Positions 19,844-29,900 of a stretch of DNA of 64,000 nt are shown piece after piece. The position numbers and the translations under genes were made by a program. The notes below the pieces were generated by a model that saw only the letters and a list, made by a program, of their open reading frames with translations, was not told the origin of the DNA and ran no database searches. This DNA comes from an uncultured Clostridia bacterium. Lineage in GTDB: Bacteria > Bacillota > Clostridia > Oscillospirales > Ruminococcaceae. The stretch's first letter is position 1; every line of letters begins with the position of its first letter. Where the stretch lies: contig CALXAM010000007.1 in NCBI GenBank assembly GCA_944386285.1, forward strand, positions 1-64,000, written 5' to 3'.

Positions 19844-21454
19844 CTATTCTTCAGGCGGACGGTATGTCATTTGATCGACAATTTCCCGGAATGTGTTAGA
19901 AGCATCTTTTGCGCCGTTTTCTGCATCTTCACAGAGTACAGCCATCACATAGGATGGATTTTCAGCGGGGAAAAAGCCGACAAACCATCCTTCTACGATT
20001 TCTGTATCATCTTCGTGATATCTTCCGGTTTGCGCGGTACCGGTTTTTCCACCCGCTGAGACAACTTTGGGGCGCGCCGCGTGGAAATCTACACCCATAA
20101 CCGTGTAAATCAATGCTTCTTTAATTGTATTGGCGGTTTGTGCACTCATTGCCTGTGTAGGTAGTGCCGCTTCTTGTGGGGAATCTACCAATTTTCCTGT
20201 TTTTGTGGTTCCTTCAATTAAAGATGCTGGTGTCATCGTTCCCTCTGAAATAAACGCGTTCATCGTTTGGGCAAGCTGTACGGGTGTGGCAGAAAACTGT
20301 CCTTGTCCAAATGAAAAATTGGCAAGCTGTCCAGCATTTTCGAGTGCTGCAACGGTGGGAAGCGTTCCGGAATCAGAGGAAAATCCTGGAGCAAAGACGG
20401 TTTCATGTCCGAACGATAGATCTTCCGCCATTGCATGCAGACGATACGGTGAGATCTGCTGTCCGAGTGAAATGAAATAAGGATTACAACTTCCTGCCAT
20501 TGCATTTTGAAAATCCAAAATACCTTGTCCTTCGCGATGAAAGCAGTGGAATATGGTATCACCTACAGTGATACTGCCTGTACAGCAAAAATTTGCAGGC
20601 AACGACAACCCATCTGACAGTGCAGCTGCTGCTACGGCAGATTTAAATGTGGAACCTACGCTGTAAGAGCAAAATGCTCGATTTAAAAGTGGCGCATTTT
20701 CTTCATCTTCCATTGCTGAAACAATATCGTTTGGATCGAAATCAGGAAAACTCGCGCAGGCACGTAGTTTTCCTGTATGTGCTTCCATTAACACCACTGC
20801 ACCTTTTTTTAGAAGTCGGTTTCCGACTTCTTCAACGATTGCTTGAAGCCGTTTATCAATTGTCAGTACAACGCCTTCGACAGCTTCTTCACTGCGCGTG
20901 CGATCAGGAAGAATGCCTGTAATTGGAGCGCCTTGTGCGTCCAATGTAAAGGAAACGGTATCTGCGCCATAACCGCTTAACAGCTCATTATAGGCTTGTT
21001 CGATCCCGGTCATACCCGTTTGATCCCCATTGACATAACCAATGATATGTGATGCGCAAGAGTCTTCGCCATAACGAATGGTTTGCGTAAGTGTAGCTGT
21101 CTGTACCAGATCATCTACAGAGGAAGATACAGGCGTTAAAAAGGGGGTTCCTGATTCGAATTGTTCTGTGCGTGTTTTTAAATCGGATAAGAACCGTTCA
21201 TCAGATAAGACGGCTTCTTTATTTTGCTCGCATGGAGCGACTGCGGCATATAAAACTTCTTCTGTATTGACAAGCGGACGCATTTTTGTATCATAAATCA
21301 TACCGCGTGTTGGTGCAACAGAAAGGGTTTTGCTTGACTGCCGTGCAGAAACTTCTGCCAAAGAAAGATCGGTGCTTAAAGAACCTGTTCGAAGTACTAA
21401 TGTGCAAAAAAGGGCACAAAAAGTACAGAAGATACGGATCATTCGTTTTTTCAA
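19844..21454 (-). CDS. Class B penicillin-binding protein (FtsI/PbpA-like transpeptidase)
   Basis: Peptidoglycan transpeptidase of 536 aa with one N-terminal membrane helix, a short dimerisation region (TRGMIYDTKMRPLVN, HIIGYVNGDQTGMTGIEQAYN) and a transpeptidase domain. The catalytic motifs are STFK (S268, K271), SCN (322-324) and KTGT (470-473). At 536 aa it is short for PBP2 or SpoVD and resembles PbpA-type proteins. The start is a TTG eight bases after AAGGAG. A perfect TATAAT lies at 21481-21486 on the minus strand but with a poor -35. Confidence 0.92.
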   Translation of the reverse strand: MKKRMIRIFCTFCALFCTLVLRTGSLSTDLSLAEVSARQSSKTLSVAPTRGMIYDTKMRPLVNTEEVLYAAVAPCEQNKEAVLSDERFLSDLKTRTEQFESGTPFLTPVSSSVDDLVQTATLTQTIRYGEDSCASHIIGYVNGDQTGMTGIEQAYNELLSGYGADTVSFTLDAQGAPITGILPDRTRSEEAVEGVVLTIDKRLQAIVEEVGNRLLKKGAVVLMEAHTGKLRACASFPDFDPNDIVSAMEDEENAPLLNRAFCSYSVGSTFKSAVAAAALSDGLSLPANFCCTGSITVGDTIFHCFHREGQGILDFQNAMAGSCNPYFISLGQQISPYRLHAMAEDLSFGHETVFAPGFSSDSGTLPTVAALENAGQLANFSFGQGQFSATPVQLAQTMNAFISEGTMTPASLIEGTTKTGKLVDSPQEAALPTQAMSAQTANTIKEALIYTVMGVDFHAARPKVVSAGGKTGTAQTGRYHEDDTEIVEGWFVGFFPAENPSYVMAVLCEDAENGAKDASNTFREIVDQMTYRPPEE

Positions 21455-21647
21455 TTTTGTCTCCTTCTTTCCTTTACCGAATTATACAGATTTATTGTTT
21501 CCGCAATTTTGAAATCTAAACATATTGGCAAAATCAAATCGATGCATGTGCCGAACGCTTGAAAACAGAGCAAAAACGTGGCAAAATAAAGATAAAACTC
21601 TTTTTCAAACGGGTATTTCCCGGTTTCAAAAAATGCAGGAGGTATTT

Positions 21648-23183
21648 ATGAAAAACGAACTGGTTTTGGTCATTGATTTTGGCGGTCAGTACAACCAGCT
21701 GATTGCACGCCGCGTTCGCGAATGTCATGTATACTGTGAAGTCATTCCGTATACACAGGCAACAGCTGCGGAAATTAAAAAACGCAATCCGATCGGCATT
21801 ATTTTTACCGGCGGTCCAAACAGCGTGTATGAAGAAGGTGCGCCGAAAATTGAACGCGAAGTGTTTTCGCTTGGCATCCCTGTGCTCGGTATCTGCTATG
21901 GTGCACAGCTCATGGCACACGTTTTGGGCGGAACAGTCAAAACAGCTGAAACACGTGAATATGGCAAAACCAATACGTTTTTTAGTTCAGACTGCAAACT
22001 CTTCTCTGGTTTGCCGGAGGAGGCGATTACATGGATGAGCCATACCGACTATATTGCTGCACTTCCTGAGGGATTCCGCAGCACTGCGCACACGGCGGAT
22101 TGCCCGGTTGCAGCAATGGATTGTGCAGAGAAAAAACTCTATGCAATGCAGTATCATCCAGAGGTGCTTCATACTGAAAACGGTACTGCAATGCTTAGAA
22201 ATTTCCTGTATGAAGTTTGTGGTGTGTCTGGCGACTGGACGATGGGAAATTATGCACAGCATGCAATTAACGAAATCCGCAATCGTGTAGGTGACGGTAA
22301 AGTTTTACTTGCACTTTCAGGTGGTGTAGATTCCTCTGTAGCCGCTGCGCTGCTTGCAAAGGCTGTCGGCAGTCAGCTGACTTGTATTTTTGTGGATCAT
22401 GGCTTAATGCGCAAAAATGAAGGCGATGAGGTTGAGGCAGCATTTTCAAAATGGGACATCCACTTTGTCCGCGTAAATGCGCAGGAACGCTTTTTATCCC
22501 GTCTGGCTGGTGTGAGTGAACCGGAGAAAAAGCGTAAAATTATTGGTGAAGAGTTTATCCGTGTATTTGAGGATGAAGCGAAAAAAATTGGCCGTGTCGA
22601 TTTTCTTGCACAGGGTACAATCTATCCGGATGTTATTGAATCAGGCGCCGGTGACGCTGCCGTGATTAAAAGCCACCACAACGTAGGTGGTTTGCCGGAC
22701 TATGTTGATTTCAAAGAGATCATCGAGCCGCTGCGCCTGTTGTTCAAAGACGAAGTGCGCGCACTCGGTACAGAGCTTGGTCTTGCGGATTATCTTGTAT
22801 GGCGCCAGCCGTTCCCAGGTCCGGGTCTTGCGATCCGTATTCTCGGGGAAATCACCGCAGAAAAAGTTTCAATTTTGCAGGATGCAGATTATATTTTCCG
22901 CGAAGAGGTAGCAAACGCACATCTTGACCGCGATATTCATCAATATTTTGCTGTTTTGACGAATATGCGTTCGGTTGGTGTTATGGGCGACGAACGCACA
23001 TACGATTATACGCTGGCACTGCGCGGTGTGACCACAACTGACTTTATGACGGCAGATTTTGCACGGATTCCGTACGATCTGCTGCAAAAAGTGAGCAGCC
23101 GTATTATTAATGAGGTCGGTTCGATCAATCGTATTGTTTACGACATTACGAGTAAACCGCCGGCAACCATTGAATGGGAGTAG
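21648..23183 (+). CDS. guaA: GMP synthase (glutamine-hydrolysing)
   Basis: Converts XMP to GMP with glutamine; 511 aa. The class I glutamine amidotransferase domain has C83 in GICYGAQL and the His/Glu pair in YHPE. The ATP pyrophosphatase domain has the P-loop [10 protein letters not shown], and the C-terminal dimerisation domain ends [15 protein letters not shown] eight bases upstream fixes ATG at 21648. A weak promoter (TTGAAA, 17 bases, CAAAAT at 21559-21587) may drive it. Its 3' end is the junction with the integrated element, and the protein remains complete. Confidence 0.98.
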   Translation: MKNELVLVIDFGGQYNQLIARRVRECHVYCEVIPYTQATAAEIKKRNPIGIIFTGGPNSVYEEGAPKIEREVFSLGIPVLGICYGAQLMAHVLGGTVKTAETREYGKTNTFFSSDCKLFSGLPEEAITWMSHTDYIAALPEGFRSTAHTADCPVAAMDCAEKKLYAMQYHPEVLHTENGTAMLRNFLYEVCGVSGDWTMGNYAQHAINEIRNRVGDGKVLLALSGGVDSSVAAALLAKAVGSQLTCIFVDHGLMRKNEGDEVEAAFSKWDIHFVRVNAQERFLSRLAGVSEPEKKRKIIGEEFIRVFEDEAKKIGRVDFLAQGTIYPDVIESGAGDAAVIKSHHNVGGLPDYVDFKEIIEPLRLLFKDEVRALGTELGLADYLVWRQPFPGPGLAIRILGEITAEKVSILQDADYIFREEVANAHLDRDIHQYFAVLTNMRSVGVMGDERTYDYTLALRGVTTTDFMTADFARIPYDLLQKVSSRIINEVGSINRIVYDITSKPPATIEWE

Positions 23184-23190
23184 TCAAAAA
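23160..23190 (+). other. Probable attL at the 3' end of guaA
   Basis: The last codons of guaA and its TAG stop mark the switch from chromosome to conjugative element genes. The 3' end of guaA is an established integration site of genomic islands, which keep the gene intact. The core repeat cannot be defined because the right end lies outside the window. Boundaries are inferred. Confidence 0.6.
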
Positions 23191-23258
23191 GGGTTATGAT
23201 GTGCCAAAAAACCCAGTAATAATGCGGGTTTGCGGACATCCCCCAAATAGCCAAATCA

Positions 23259-23308
23259 TTTTTGCAACATTTTTGCAACACGTTAGTTCAAAAAAAGAAT
23301 TTGCAACA
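23259..23308 (+). repeat. TTTTTGCAACA repeats near the element end
   Basis: Two exact 11-base copies lie head to tail at 23259-23269 and 23270-23280, and a third partial copy (TTTGCAACA) is at 23300-23308. Their place about 80 bases inside the left end suits arm-type binding sites for a tyrosine integrase or excisionase. This role is inferred. Confidence 0.6.
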
Positions 23309-23357
23309 GATGAGATAATTATAGATGGCTTTGAAGTAAAGCCATAAATACGATTAG

Positions 23358-23391
23358 GACTCCAGCTATAAAAAGTTGGAGTCTTTTTTTA
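23358..23391 (+). terminator. Intrinsic terminator
   Basis: GACTCCAGCT and AGTTGGAGTC form a 10-bp stem (one G-U pair) followed by seven Ts. It would stop guaA read-through before the first gene of the element. Confidence 0.88.
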
Positions 23392-23407
23392 TTTTTGAAA
23401 GGCATAA

Positions 23408-23436
23408 TTGAAATTATAGTTTCTTTTTTGTATAGT
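23408..23436 (+). promoter_or_regulatory. Promoter of the first element gene
   Basis: TTGAAA and TATAGT with a 17-base spacer, about 25 bases before the start codon at 23461. Confidence 0.65.
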
Positions 23437-23460
23437 AGTGGTGGTCAGGAGGTGTGTCAA

Positions 23461-23640
23461 ATGAGACAAAAAGATTACCATATTTATTTAGACGAACAAG
23501 AACGCTGTCAGGTCATACAATCTCTTATTGATCTCAAAAACGCTCTTATAGCACAAGGCAGATATACAGACGCAGTAGATGATGTTCTTATCAAAATAAC
23601 AAAAGCAAAAAAGAAACGGATTACCGTAAAATATAACTAA
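23461..23640 (+). CDS. Small conserved ICE protein (paralogue of 49959)
   Basis: Encodes 59 aa starting MRQKDYHIYLDEQE, with CAGGAGGTG just upstream; the frame is open earlier but this start is clear. It shares the pattern YHI-LD-E---VI-SL-D-K--L---G--TDAVDD--IKI with the 66-aa protein at 49959, so the element carries two members of one family. Basic C-terminus (KAKKKRITVKYN). Function unknown. It has its own promoter and terminator and is the first gene from the left end, a place where excisionase-like genes may occur, but no helix-turn-helix is evident. Confidence 0.8.
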   Translation: MRQKDYHIYLDEQERCQVIQSLIDLKNALIAQGRYTDAVDDVLIKITKAKKKRITVKYN

Positions 23641-23654
23641 ATGTAAAAGCAGTT

Positions 23655-23694
23655 AAGCCGCTTGTTTCTCTACGGAGAAGCAGGCGGCTTTTTT
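23655..23694 (+). terminator. Intrinsic terminator
   Basis: AGCCGCTTG(TTTCTC) and (GAGAAG)CAGGCGGCT form a long stem followed by six Ts. The outer sequence resembles the terminator at 43006. Confidence 0.85.
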
Positions 23695-23790
23695 GCGTTT
23701 TATAGGCAATTTTTAAAGGCTCAAAAATATTTTTAAATTTTTTTGTGATTTAGGGGGTGCATTTGACCTCTCCCAGTGGGAATAAGTGAA

Positions 23791-24160
23791 GGGGTTAAAT
23801 CCTGAACAAAGATTTCCCCCCCCTTCCTTGTAACTTGAAAACTGAATATGTAGGCACTAAGGACATTAGTTCTGATGAATAGCCCGAAGGTGGGTACGCC
23901 AAGACCTTTCAGCATTGAAAGCGAGCGAGAATTCCTGACCTGAAATTCGGTTTGCTACCGAAACGGCAATGACAGTCAGAATGATAATGATACTTCTCTA
24001 CGGAGCTGGCGGAGAACCCGGCAGAGGTGAAATTCCTATGATACGGTTTCGCAAACTGTAACCTTAGTGCTTCCCGCATAAAGCGAATCGCTTTCCGCAG
24101 GGGGTGTTGAGAACAAATACTGCGGCTGATACATAGCCAATCCTTATAAGACTGGCTGTG
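23791..24160 (+). ncRNA. Candidate structured RNA upstream of parA
   Basis: The 490 bases between the terminator at 23694 and parA hold no credible reading frame but are rich in helices. These include GCACTAAGG (23854-23862) pairing with CCTTAGTGC (24062-24070) around a 200-base domain. Inside are ATTCCTGAC/GTCAGAAT (23931, 23975), TTCGGT/ACCGAA (23946, 23957) and ACGGTTT/AAACTGT (24043, 24053). Outside are AAAGCG/CGCTTT (24080, 24089), AGCCA/TGGCT (about 24134) and a 5' hairpin GGGG..AAATC / GATTT..CCCC (23791-23821). It could be a leader RNA for parAB or a trans-acting RNA. I do not recognise it as a known family. Confidence 0.5.
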
Positions 24161-24189
24161 AATTTTAAGAAAGGAGGTTTAGGCTGAAG

Positions 24190-25020
24190 ATGTCAAACTG
24201 CAAAACAATAGCGATTTGTAATCAAAAAGGCGGTGTCGGCAAAACGACGACAACAGTAAACTTAGGAGTAGGACTTGCTATGCAAGGGAAAAAAGTTCTT
24301 TTAATTGACGCAGATCCGCAGGGCGATTTAACTACTTGTCTTGGTTGGAGAGATACTGACAGTCTTTCCTTAACGCTGACAGAAAAGCTTCAAGCAATCA
24401 TATCAGAACAGGAACAAAATCCTTTTGACGGTATTCTGCACCACGCAGAAAAGGTAGACCTTATACCCTCAAATCTTAGCTTATCTTCATTGGAAATGAC
24501 ACTCGTAACAGCAATGAGCAGAGAGTGTGTTCTGAAAAGTTATCTAAGCTTTGTAAAAGAAAAATACGACTATGTTCTCATAGATTGTATGCCGAGTTTG
24601 GGTATGATTACCTTTAATGCGTTGACTGCGGCAGACAGCGTTATTATTCCTGTTCAGGCACAGTACCTTCCTGCAAAGGGAATGACTCAGCTTCTTGGTA
24701 CGATTGCCAAAGTGAGAAAGCATACCAACGCTAATTTAAAAATTGATGGTATCTTGTTAACGCTTGTGGACGGAAGAACAAATCTTGCCAAAAGTACGGT
24801 AGAGACTCTGAGAGAAAATTTCGGCAGTCATATCAAAGTATATAAGTCAGCTATTCCAATCGCCGTGAAAGCGGCAGAAGTTTCGTCAAAAGGAAAAAGT
24901 ATTTATGCTTACGAGCCAAACAGTGCGGTGTCTAAGGCTTATGCCAATTTTACGAGGGAGGTGTTAGCTGATGGCAGGCAGAAAGAGCGACTTCACGCTT
25001 CCAATGAACACGCTCGATGA
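24190..25020 (+). CDS. parA: ParA family partition ATPase
   Basis: Soj/ParA-type ATPase, 276 aa. It has the deviant Walker A KGGVGKTTT near the N-terminus, the Walker B/A' region (DYVLIDCMPSLG) and VIIPVQAQYLPAKG. AAAGGAGG lies upstream, after a long structured leader. It would work with ParB to keep the excised circular form of the element stable in dividing cells. Its end overlaps parB by 50 bases, so the two are coupled. Confidence 0.94.
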   Translation: MSNCKTIAICNQKGGVGKTTTTVNLGVGLAMQGKKVLLIDADPQGDLTTCLGWRDTDSLSLTLTEKLQAIISEQEQNPFDGILHHAEKVDLIPSNLSLSSLEMTLVTAMSRECVLKSYLSFVKEKYDYVLIDCMPSLGMITFNALTAADSVIIPVQAQYLPAKGMTQLLGTIAKVRKHTNANLKIDGILLTLVDGRTNLAKSTVETLRENFGSHIKVYKSAIPIAVKAAEVSSKGKSIYAYEPNSAVSKAYANFTREVLADGRQKERLHASNEHAR

Positions 25021-25924
25021 ATTGTTTTCCTCGCAAGCAGAACGAGATGAAGCAAAGCTTTCAAAAATCAGAGATATTCCATTAAGTGAAATTGATGATT
25101 TCCCCGATCACCCATTTAAAGTTCGGGAAGATGAGGATATGTTTCAACTCGTGGAGAGTATAAAAGAGCATGGAGTTATTACGCCCGCAACAGTAAGGCA
25201 GAAAGATGACGGAAGATATGAACTTATTTCAGGACACAGAAGAAAAAAGGCTTGTGAGCTTGCCGGGTTTGAAACGCTGCGTTGTGAGGTGGTGGAACTC
25301 GACCGTGATGAAGCAACGATTTTAATGGTCGAAAGCAATTTCCAAAGGTCGCAGATACTTCCCTCAGAAAAAGCTTATGCTTACAAAATGCGGCTTGAAG
25401 CTATGAAAAGACAGGCAGGCAGACCGAGTAAAGAAAATGGTGCAACAGTGTTGCCCCATTTACAAGGTAAAAAAAGTCGTGAAATTCTTGCCGAAGAAAG
25501 CGGTGAAAGTCACGAGCAAGTAAGAAAATATATTCGCCTTACTTATCTTGTTCCTGAACTGCTTGAATTTGTTGATGAGGGCAAAATGAAAATGCGTCCT
25601 GCTGTTGAATTGTCTTATCTTAACGAGGATTGTCAAAGAGATTTGGTTGATGAAATCGACTTGAATGACTGTACCCCGTCCCACGCACAGGCAATTCGTA
25701 TGCGAAAGTTTTTCGAGGAAGGAAAACTTACACCGGAATCAATCCAAGCTATAATGAGTGAGGAAAAACCGAATCAGCGTGAAAAAATTGTGCTGCGTGG
25801 GGAAAGAGTGAGAAGTCTTATTCCGAAAGATGTTCCGATCGACCAAACGGAGGAATATGTCTGCAAGGCATTGGAACATTACAAAAAGTTTTTGAGAAAT
25901 CGGGCGGAGCGTGACAGCAGATGA
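24971..25924 (+). CDS. parB: ParB/Spo0J family partition protein
   Basis: Protein of 317 aa with the ParB N-terminal nuclease-like domain: IPLSEIDDFPDHPF, then GVITPATVRQ and the ELISGHRRKKACELAG box. It is followed by a helix-turn-helix region (SREILAEESGESHEQVRKYIRLTYLVPELL). Binds a centromere-like site and partners ParA; I did not find that site. The start follows GGGAGGTG, inside the end of parA. A low-complexity, A/T-rich stretch with no gene follows up to the lipoprotein gene. Confidence 0.92.
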   Translation: MAGRKSDFTLPMNTLDELFSSQAERDEAKLSKIRDIPLSEIDDFPDHPFKVREDEDMFQLVESIKEHGVITPATVRQKDDGRYELISGHRRKKACELAGFETLRCEVVELDRDEATILMVESNFQRSQILPSEKAYAYKMRLEAMKRQAGRPSKENGATVLPHLQGKKSREILAEESGESHEQVRKYIRLTYLVPELLEFVDEGKMKMRPAVELSYLNEDCQRDLVDEIDLNDCTPSHAQAIRMRKFFEEGKLTPESIQAIMSEEKPNQREKIVLRGERVRSLIPKDVPIDQTEEYVCKALEHYKKFLRNRAERDSR

Positions 25925-26111
25925 GTCTGTTTTTTTTCCATCCCCCTTCCTCACACTCCAACCCCTTATTACTACCAAACTACCCGAAATAAATAACTAT
26001 CTCACTTAATTAAATCTATCTAATATATTAAATCTATCTTAAAAGAACGCACAGTTCTCAAAGTTTGGAGGAATGAGTTATGATTTAAGATTACCCCTTG
26101 TTTTCGCACCT

Positions 26112-26140
26112 TTGTCTGCAACAGATTTTAGAGTTAAAAT
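26112..26140 (+). promoter_or_regulatory. Possible promoter of the lipoprotein gene
   Basis: TTGTCT and TAAAAT with a 17-base spacer, about 30 bases before the start codon at 26171. The 246 bases after parB are otherwise empty. Confidence 0.5.
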
Positions 26141-26170
26141 AGCGGCAGAAAAACAAAGGAGTGAAAGATA

Positions 26171-26851
26171 ATGAAAACTAAAACGCTTGCTTTTTTAACA
26201 GCTCTTTTACTGATTGTGCTTGCAGGCTGCAACAATGCCCCGCCAAAAGAAAATAAGACACAGCTGTCCTCTTCTTCGGTAAGTAGTCAAAGCACTTCTG
26301 AATTGGAAACACCTGTGGAAAACGAGAATAGAGAGGTTGAAACAAAGCCTGCAATCGAGCAAAATTCGTCAAAAGCTGAAAATGAGGAAAAAGCAGAGGA
26401 AAGGAACACGGTTAATTCCGAACAGCCTCAGACTGATTCTGATACAGAGCAGACGGTGCAGCAAACCGAATTGCCAAATAAAGCGGATAAGACCGAAAAA
26501 CCTGTTCCGAAACCTGAAACGAGCAATCCTGAACAAACAGAAAATAAAGAACCTGAGTCTGAGCCGCCAAAAACAGAAGAAACGCCGAGCGAAGTCAAAC
26601 CTGACTTTAATATCAATGACTGGATTCTTTTTGCACAAGAATATGCAAAAGATGTTGGGCTTGAACTCGACAGTGAAGCAATTTACTGTTGGGACGCTCC
26701 TTTGGGCGCAGGTGCGCACAGCAAGTATCTTGAAAGGGATATAACCGATTGTTTAAACCGCTATGCCGAAGACGAAGATATAACAGCCGTTTGGATATGG
26801 GCGGAAGAAATCGGAGATAACACCTTTGATTTGTATATCGGATACGCTTAA
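26171..26851 (+). CDS. Lipoprotein with E/T/K-rich linker
   Basis: Protein of 226 aa with a lipoprotein signal: hydrophobic LTALLLIVLAGC, the lipobox LAGC giving a modified Cys near residue 20. Residues ~25-140 are a disordered E/T/P/K/Q-rich linker, and the last ~75 residues form a folded domain (FNINDWILFAQEYAKDVGLEL ... YIGYA). Probably displayed outside the membrane with the folded domain at a distance. It precedes the adhesin gene, separated by a terminator. I do not recognise the C-terminal domain. Confidence 0.78.
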   Translation: MKTKTLAFLTALLLIVLAGCNNAPPKENKTQLSSSSVSSQSTSELETPVENENREVETKPAIEQNSSKAENEEKAEERNTVNSEQPQTDSDTEQTVQQTELPNKADKTEKPVPKPETSNPEQTENKEPESEPPKTEETPSEVKPDFNINDWILFAQEYAKDVGLELDSEAIYCWDAPLGAGAHSKYLERDITDCLNRYAEDEDITAVWIWAEEIGDNTFDLYIGYA

Positions 26852-26872
26852 AAATTAAATCACATTATTCAA

Positions 26873-26908
26873 TGCACTGTGTAAAAAAACACGGTGCATT
26901 TTGTTTTT
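26873..26908 (+). terminator. Intrinsic terminator after the lipoprotein gene
   Basis: TGCACTGTGT and ACACGGTGCA form a 10-bp stem (one G-U pair) with a T-rich tail. It lies immediately before the ribosome site of the adhesin gene. Confidence 0.82.
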
Positions 26909-26926
26909 AGGGAGGTTTTAAAAACA

Positions 26927-29900
26927 ATGAAAACAAATCTTTTTAAGAAAGCGACTTCAGCGCTTCTTGCGCTTGTAATGTGTCTTTCGACTTTTATAGG
27001 TATTGGCTCTACCACAGCCTATGCCGCAGGTGAAAAAGCAGAAGCAATGCTCGTGTCGTTCCCCCGTGACGGAGACAGTAATTACAGCAATTCGTGGGGA
27101 CACGACAGCCTGACATTTATGAATGGGTGGAGTACAAAATCTGCGAAATATACAACCGTATATGCTGTAAACTCATACAGTGGTAATATTTGCTATTGCA
27201 TTGAGCCGGGCGTTCCCCTTAAAACTGGCAATGACCTTGTTTCAAAAGATGAAACCTATTGGGACAACTATCCCGACGACTATAACCATACAATTACGCC
27301 ATTTGAGATAAAAATGTTTGTCGGTCGAATTTTTCAGTACGGATATACTGGAACAATCAGCACAAGCTGGCGTTCTCAAAACGCTTCGGACGCCGATAAG
27401 CTTTCCGAAGCAATGGCAACGCAAATATTGATTTGGGAGACTGTTGTTGGAGAGCGTGATGAAAACTTTAAAAAGGTTGATACCGGAGGCTATAACGCTA
27501 TGCTTGATACTGTCAAAAAGGATCACCCTTTGCGCTCTAAAATGATGGAACATTACAATCGTATTGCAGAAAGTGTGCAGAAGCATAGTAAGCTGCCGAG
27601 CTTTTGCAGCAAGACAACCGGAAAAGCTGAAACTGTTGAGCTTGAATGGAATGGTAAGAACTATACCGCTACGCTCACTGACAGTAACGGCGTTTTAAGC
27701 AGCTATAATTTCTCGGCAAATCAGTCTGGTATTTCTTTTAAGAAAGACGGCAACAAGCTGACAATCACAGCAGAAAAAGCACCAAATTCAGAAGTTACAA
27801 TCACTGCCGAAAAGACCGCACAGCGAAAAGGCATTGTTGTGTGGGGCGACGGTATCTATAAGCCAAGCACCGGTATTCAAGACCTTGCAACCTATACACA
27901 GACAGTCAACGATCCTGTCAAGGGATTTATCAAGTTAAATGTTTCTTATGGTTCAGCAAAGATTGTGAAAACCGCAGAAGATGGAAAAGTTGATGGTATC
28001 AGCTTCCGTATTCAAGGCAATGGCATTGATAAAATCGTACAGACTGCAAACGGAGGGCAGATTCAGGTCGATAATCTAATGCCGGGTGTATACACCGTAA
28101 CCGAGCAGGAATATGACCAGTATGAAACACAGGAATCTCGCAGAGTAACCGTTGTTGCAGGACAGGTCGCAACCGTTACCTTCAACAACACCTTAAAGCG
28201 TGGCGACATTGAAGTTATTAAATCTTCAGAAGATAATTTCAACGAAGGTGTCACCTTCCACCTGTATGGTACTTCGCTTTCCGGTATTGAGGTAGACGAA
28301 TATGCTGTTACTGATGAAAACGGAGTAGCAATCTTTGAAGATGTGCTGATTAGCGGAACAACACCATATACCATTGAGGAAGTGGACACTGCAATCCGCT
28401 ATGTCATTCCTGAAGATCAGACCGCACCCGTTAAATGGAATGAGGTCACTACCCGTAATTTCACCAATATCCTGAAGAAGTTTACCGTTACCGTTACCAA
28501 GAGCGACGCTGAAACCGGAACAGCTCAGGGTAATGCTTCTCTCGCAAATGCAAAATACGGAATCTTTAAAGGCGAACAGCTTATTGACGAATACTACACC
28601 GACGAAAACGGACAGTTTACAACAAAGGAATATATCTGCGATTCAGACTGGACGATCAAAGAATTGGAGCCAAGCGAGGGATACTTGCTTGATCCGACTG
28701 TTCACAAGGTCGGTGCAGAGCCGGAGCTTTACACTATCGAGCATAATCAAACCGCAAATGATGTAAACGAACAAGTTATCAAAGGTAATATTGCCATCAT
28801 TAAACACACCGATAATGGCGATACACAGATTGAAACACCCGAAGCAGGTGCTGTTTTTGAAGTATATCTTAAATCCGCAGGCAGCTTTGCCAATGCAAAG
28901 GAATCTGAGCGTGACACACTTACTTGTGACGAGAACGGTTTTGCTCAAACAAAAGATCTGACTTATGGCGTATATACCGTTCATCAGGTTTCCGGTTGGG
29001 AAGGTCGTGAACTGATGGATGACTTTGATGTACTTATCTCACAGGACGGACAAACCTACCGTTACTTGATTAACAACGCCTATTTTGAGAGCTATATTCA
29101 AGTGGTAAAAGTAGACTCAGAAACAGGAAAAACCATTCCGTATGCAGGTGCAGGATTCCAGATTTATGATCCTTCCGGAAATTTGGTAACAATGCAGTTT
29201 ACTTATCCAACTCCAACTACCGTTGACACTTTCTATACCGACGCAAATGGTTCTCTCGTAACGCCGGAAAAACTGCCATACGGTAAAGGGTACTCAATCG
29301 TAGAGGTACAGAGTCCACACGGATATGTTCTCGACAGTACGCCTGTCTATTTTGATATTACAGAAGAAAATTCTTCTGAGGAAAGCGGGGTTACAGTGAT
29401 AAAAGTTGAAAAAGCCAATATGCCGCAAAAAGGAACGATCACCATTGAAAAAACGGGTGAAGTATTCTTTGGTGTTTCGGTAAGCGGAGGCACAGATGAA
29501 AACGGGCGGGAACTTCCCGTTATTTATCAGCCGATTTATGAAACACAAGGACTTCCCGATACAGTTTATGAAATTCGTGCAGCCGAAGATGTGGTAACTC
29601 CTGACGGTACGCTGAGATACAGCAAAGGCGAGCTTGTAGATACCGTTACAACGGATAAAAACGGATTTGCAAAGAGCTGTGAACTCTATCTCGGAAAATA
29701 TGAAGTCAAAGAAGTAAAAGCAGGATACGGAATGGTATTGAGTGATGAACCCCATACCGTAGAACTCGTTTACGCAGGACAAAATGTTGCTGTAACCGAA
29801 ACAGCCACTTCATTTGTCAACGAAAGACAGAAGGTTGAAGTAAGCCTTGAAAAAGCACTTGAAACAAGCGAGTTGTTTGGTATCGGCAATAATGGCGAAA

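Noticed and set aside
21525-21647. Longer guaA start at 21525
   Set aside because: No ribosome site there, and the added residues do not resemble GuaA. The AGGAGG before 21648 is decisive.
23831-23850. CTTGAAAACTGAATATG resembles a 16S-23S rRNA spacer motif
   Set aside because: No rRNA gene is nearby and the match is short. Treated as part of the structured region.
24020-24036. GCAGAGGTGAAATTCC resembles a conserved small-subunit rRNA segment
   Set aside because: The surrounding bases do not continue the similarity. Considered chance.
26369-26719. A 116-codon minus-strand frame rich in F and R
   Set aside because: It is the complement of the E/K-rich lipoprotein linker. No start signal and a biased composition.
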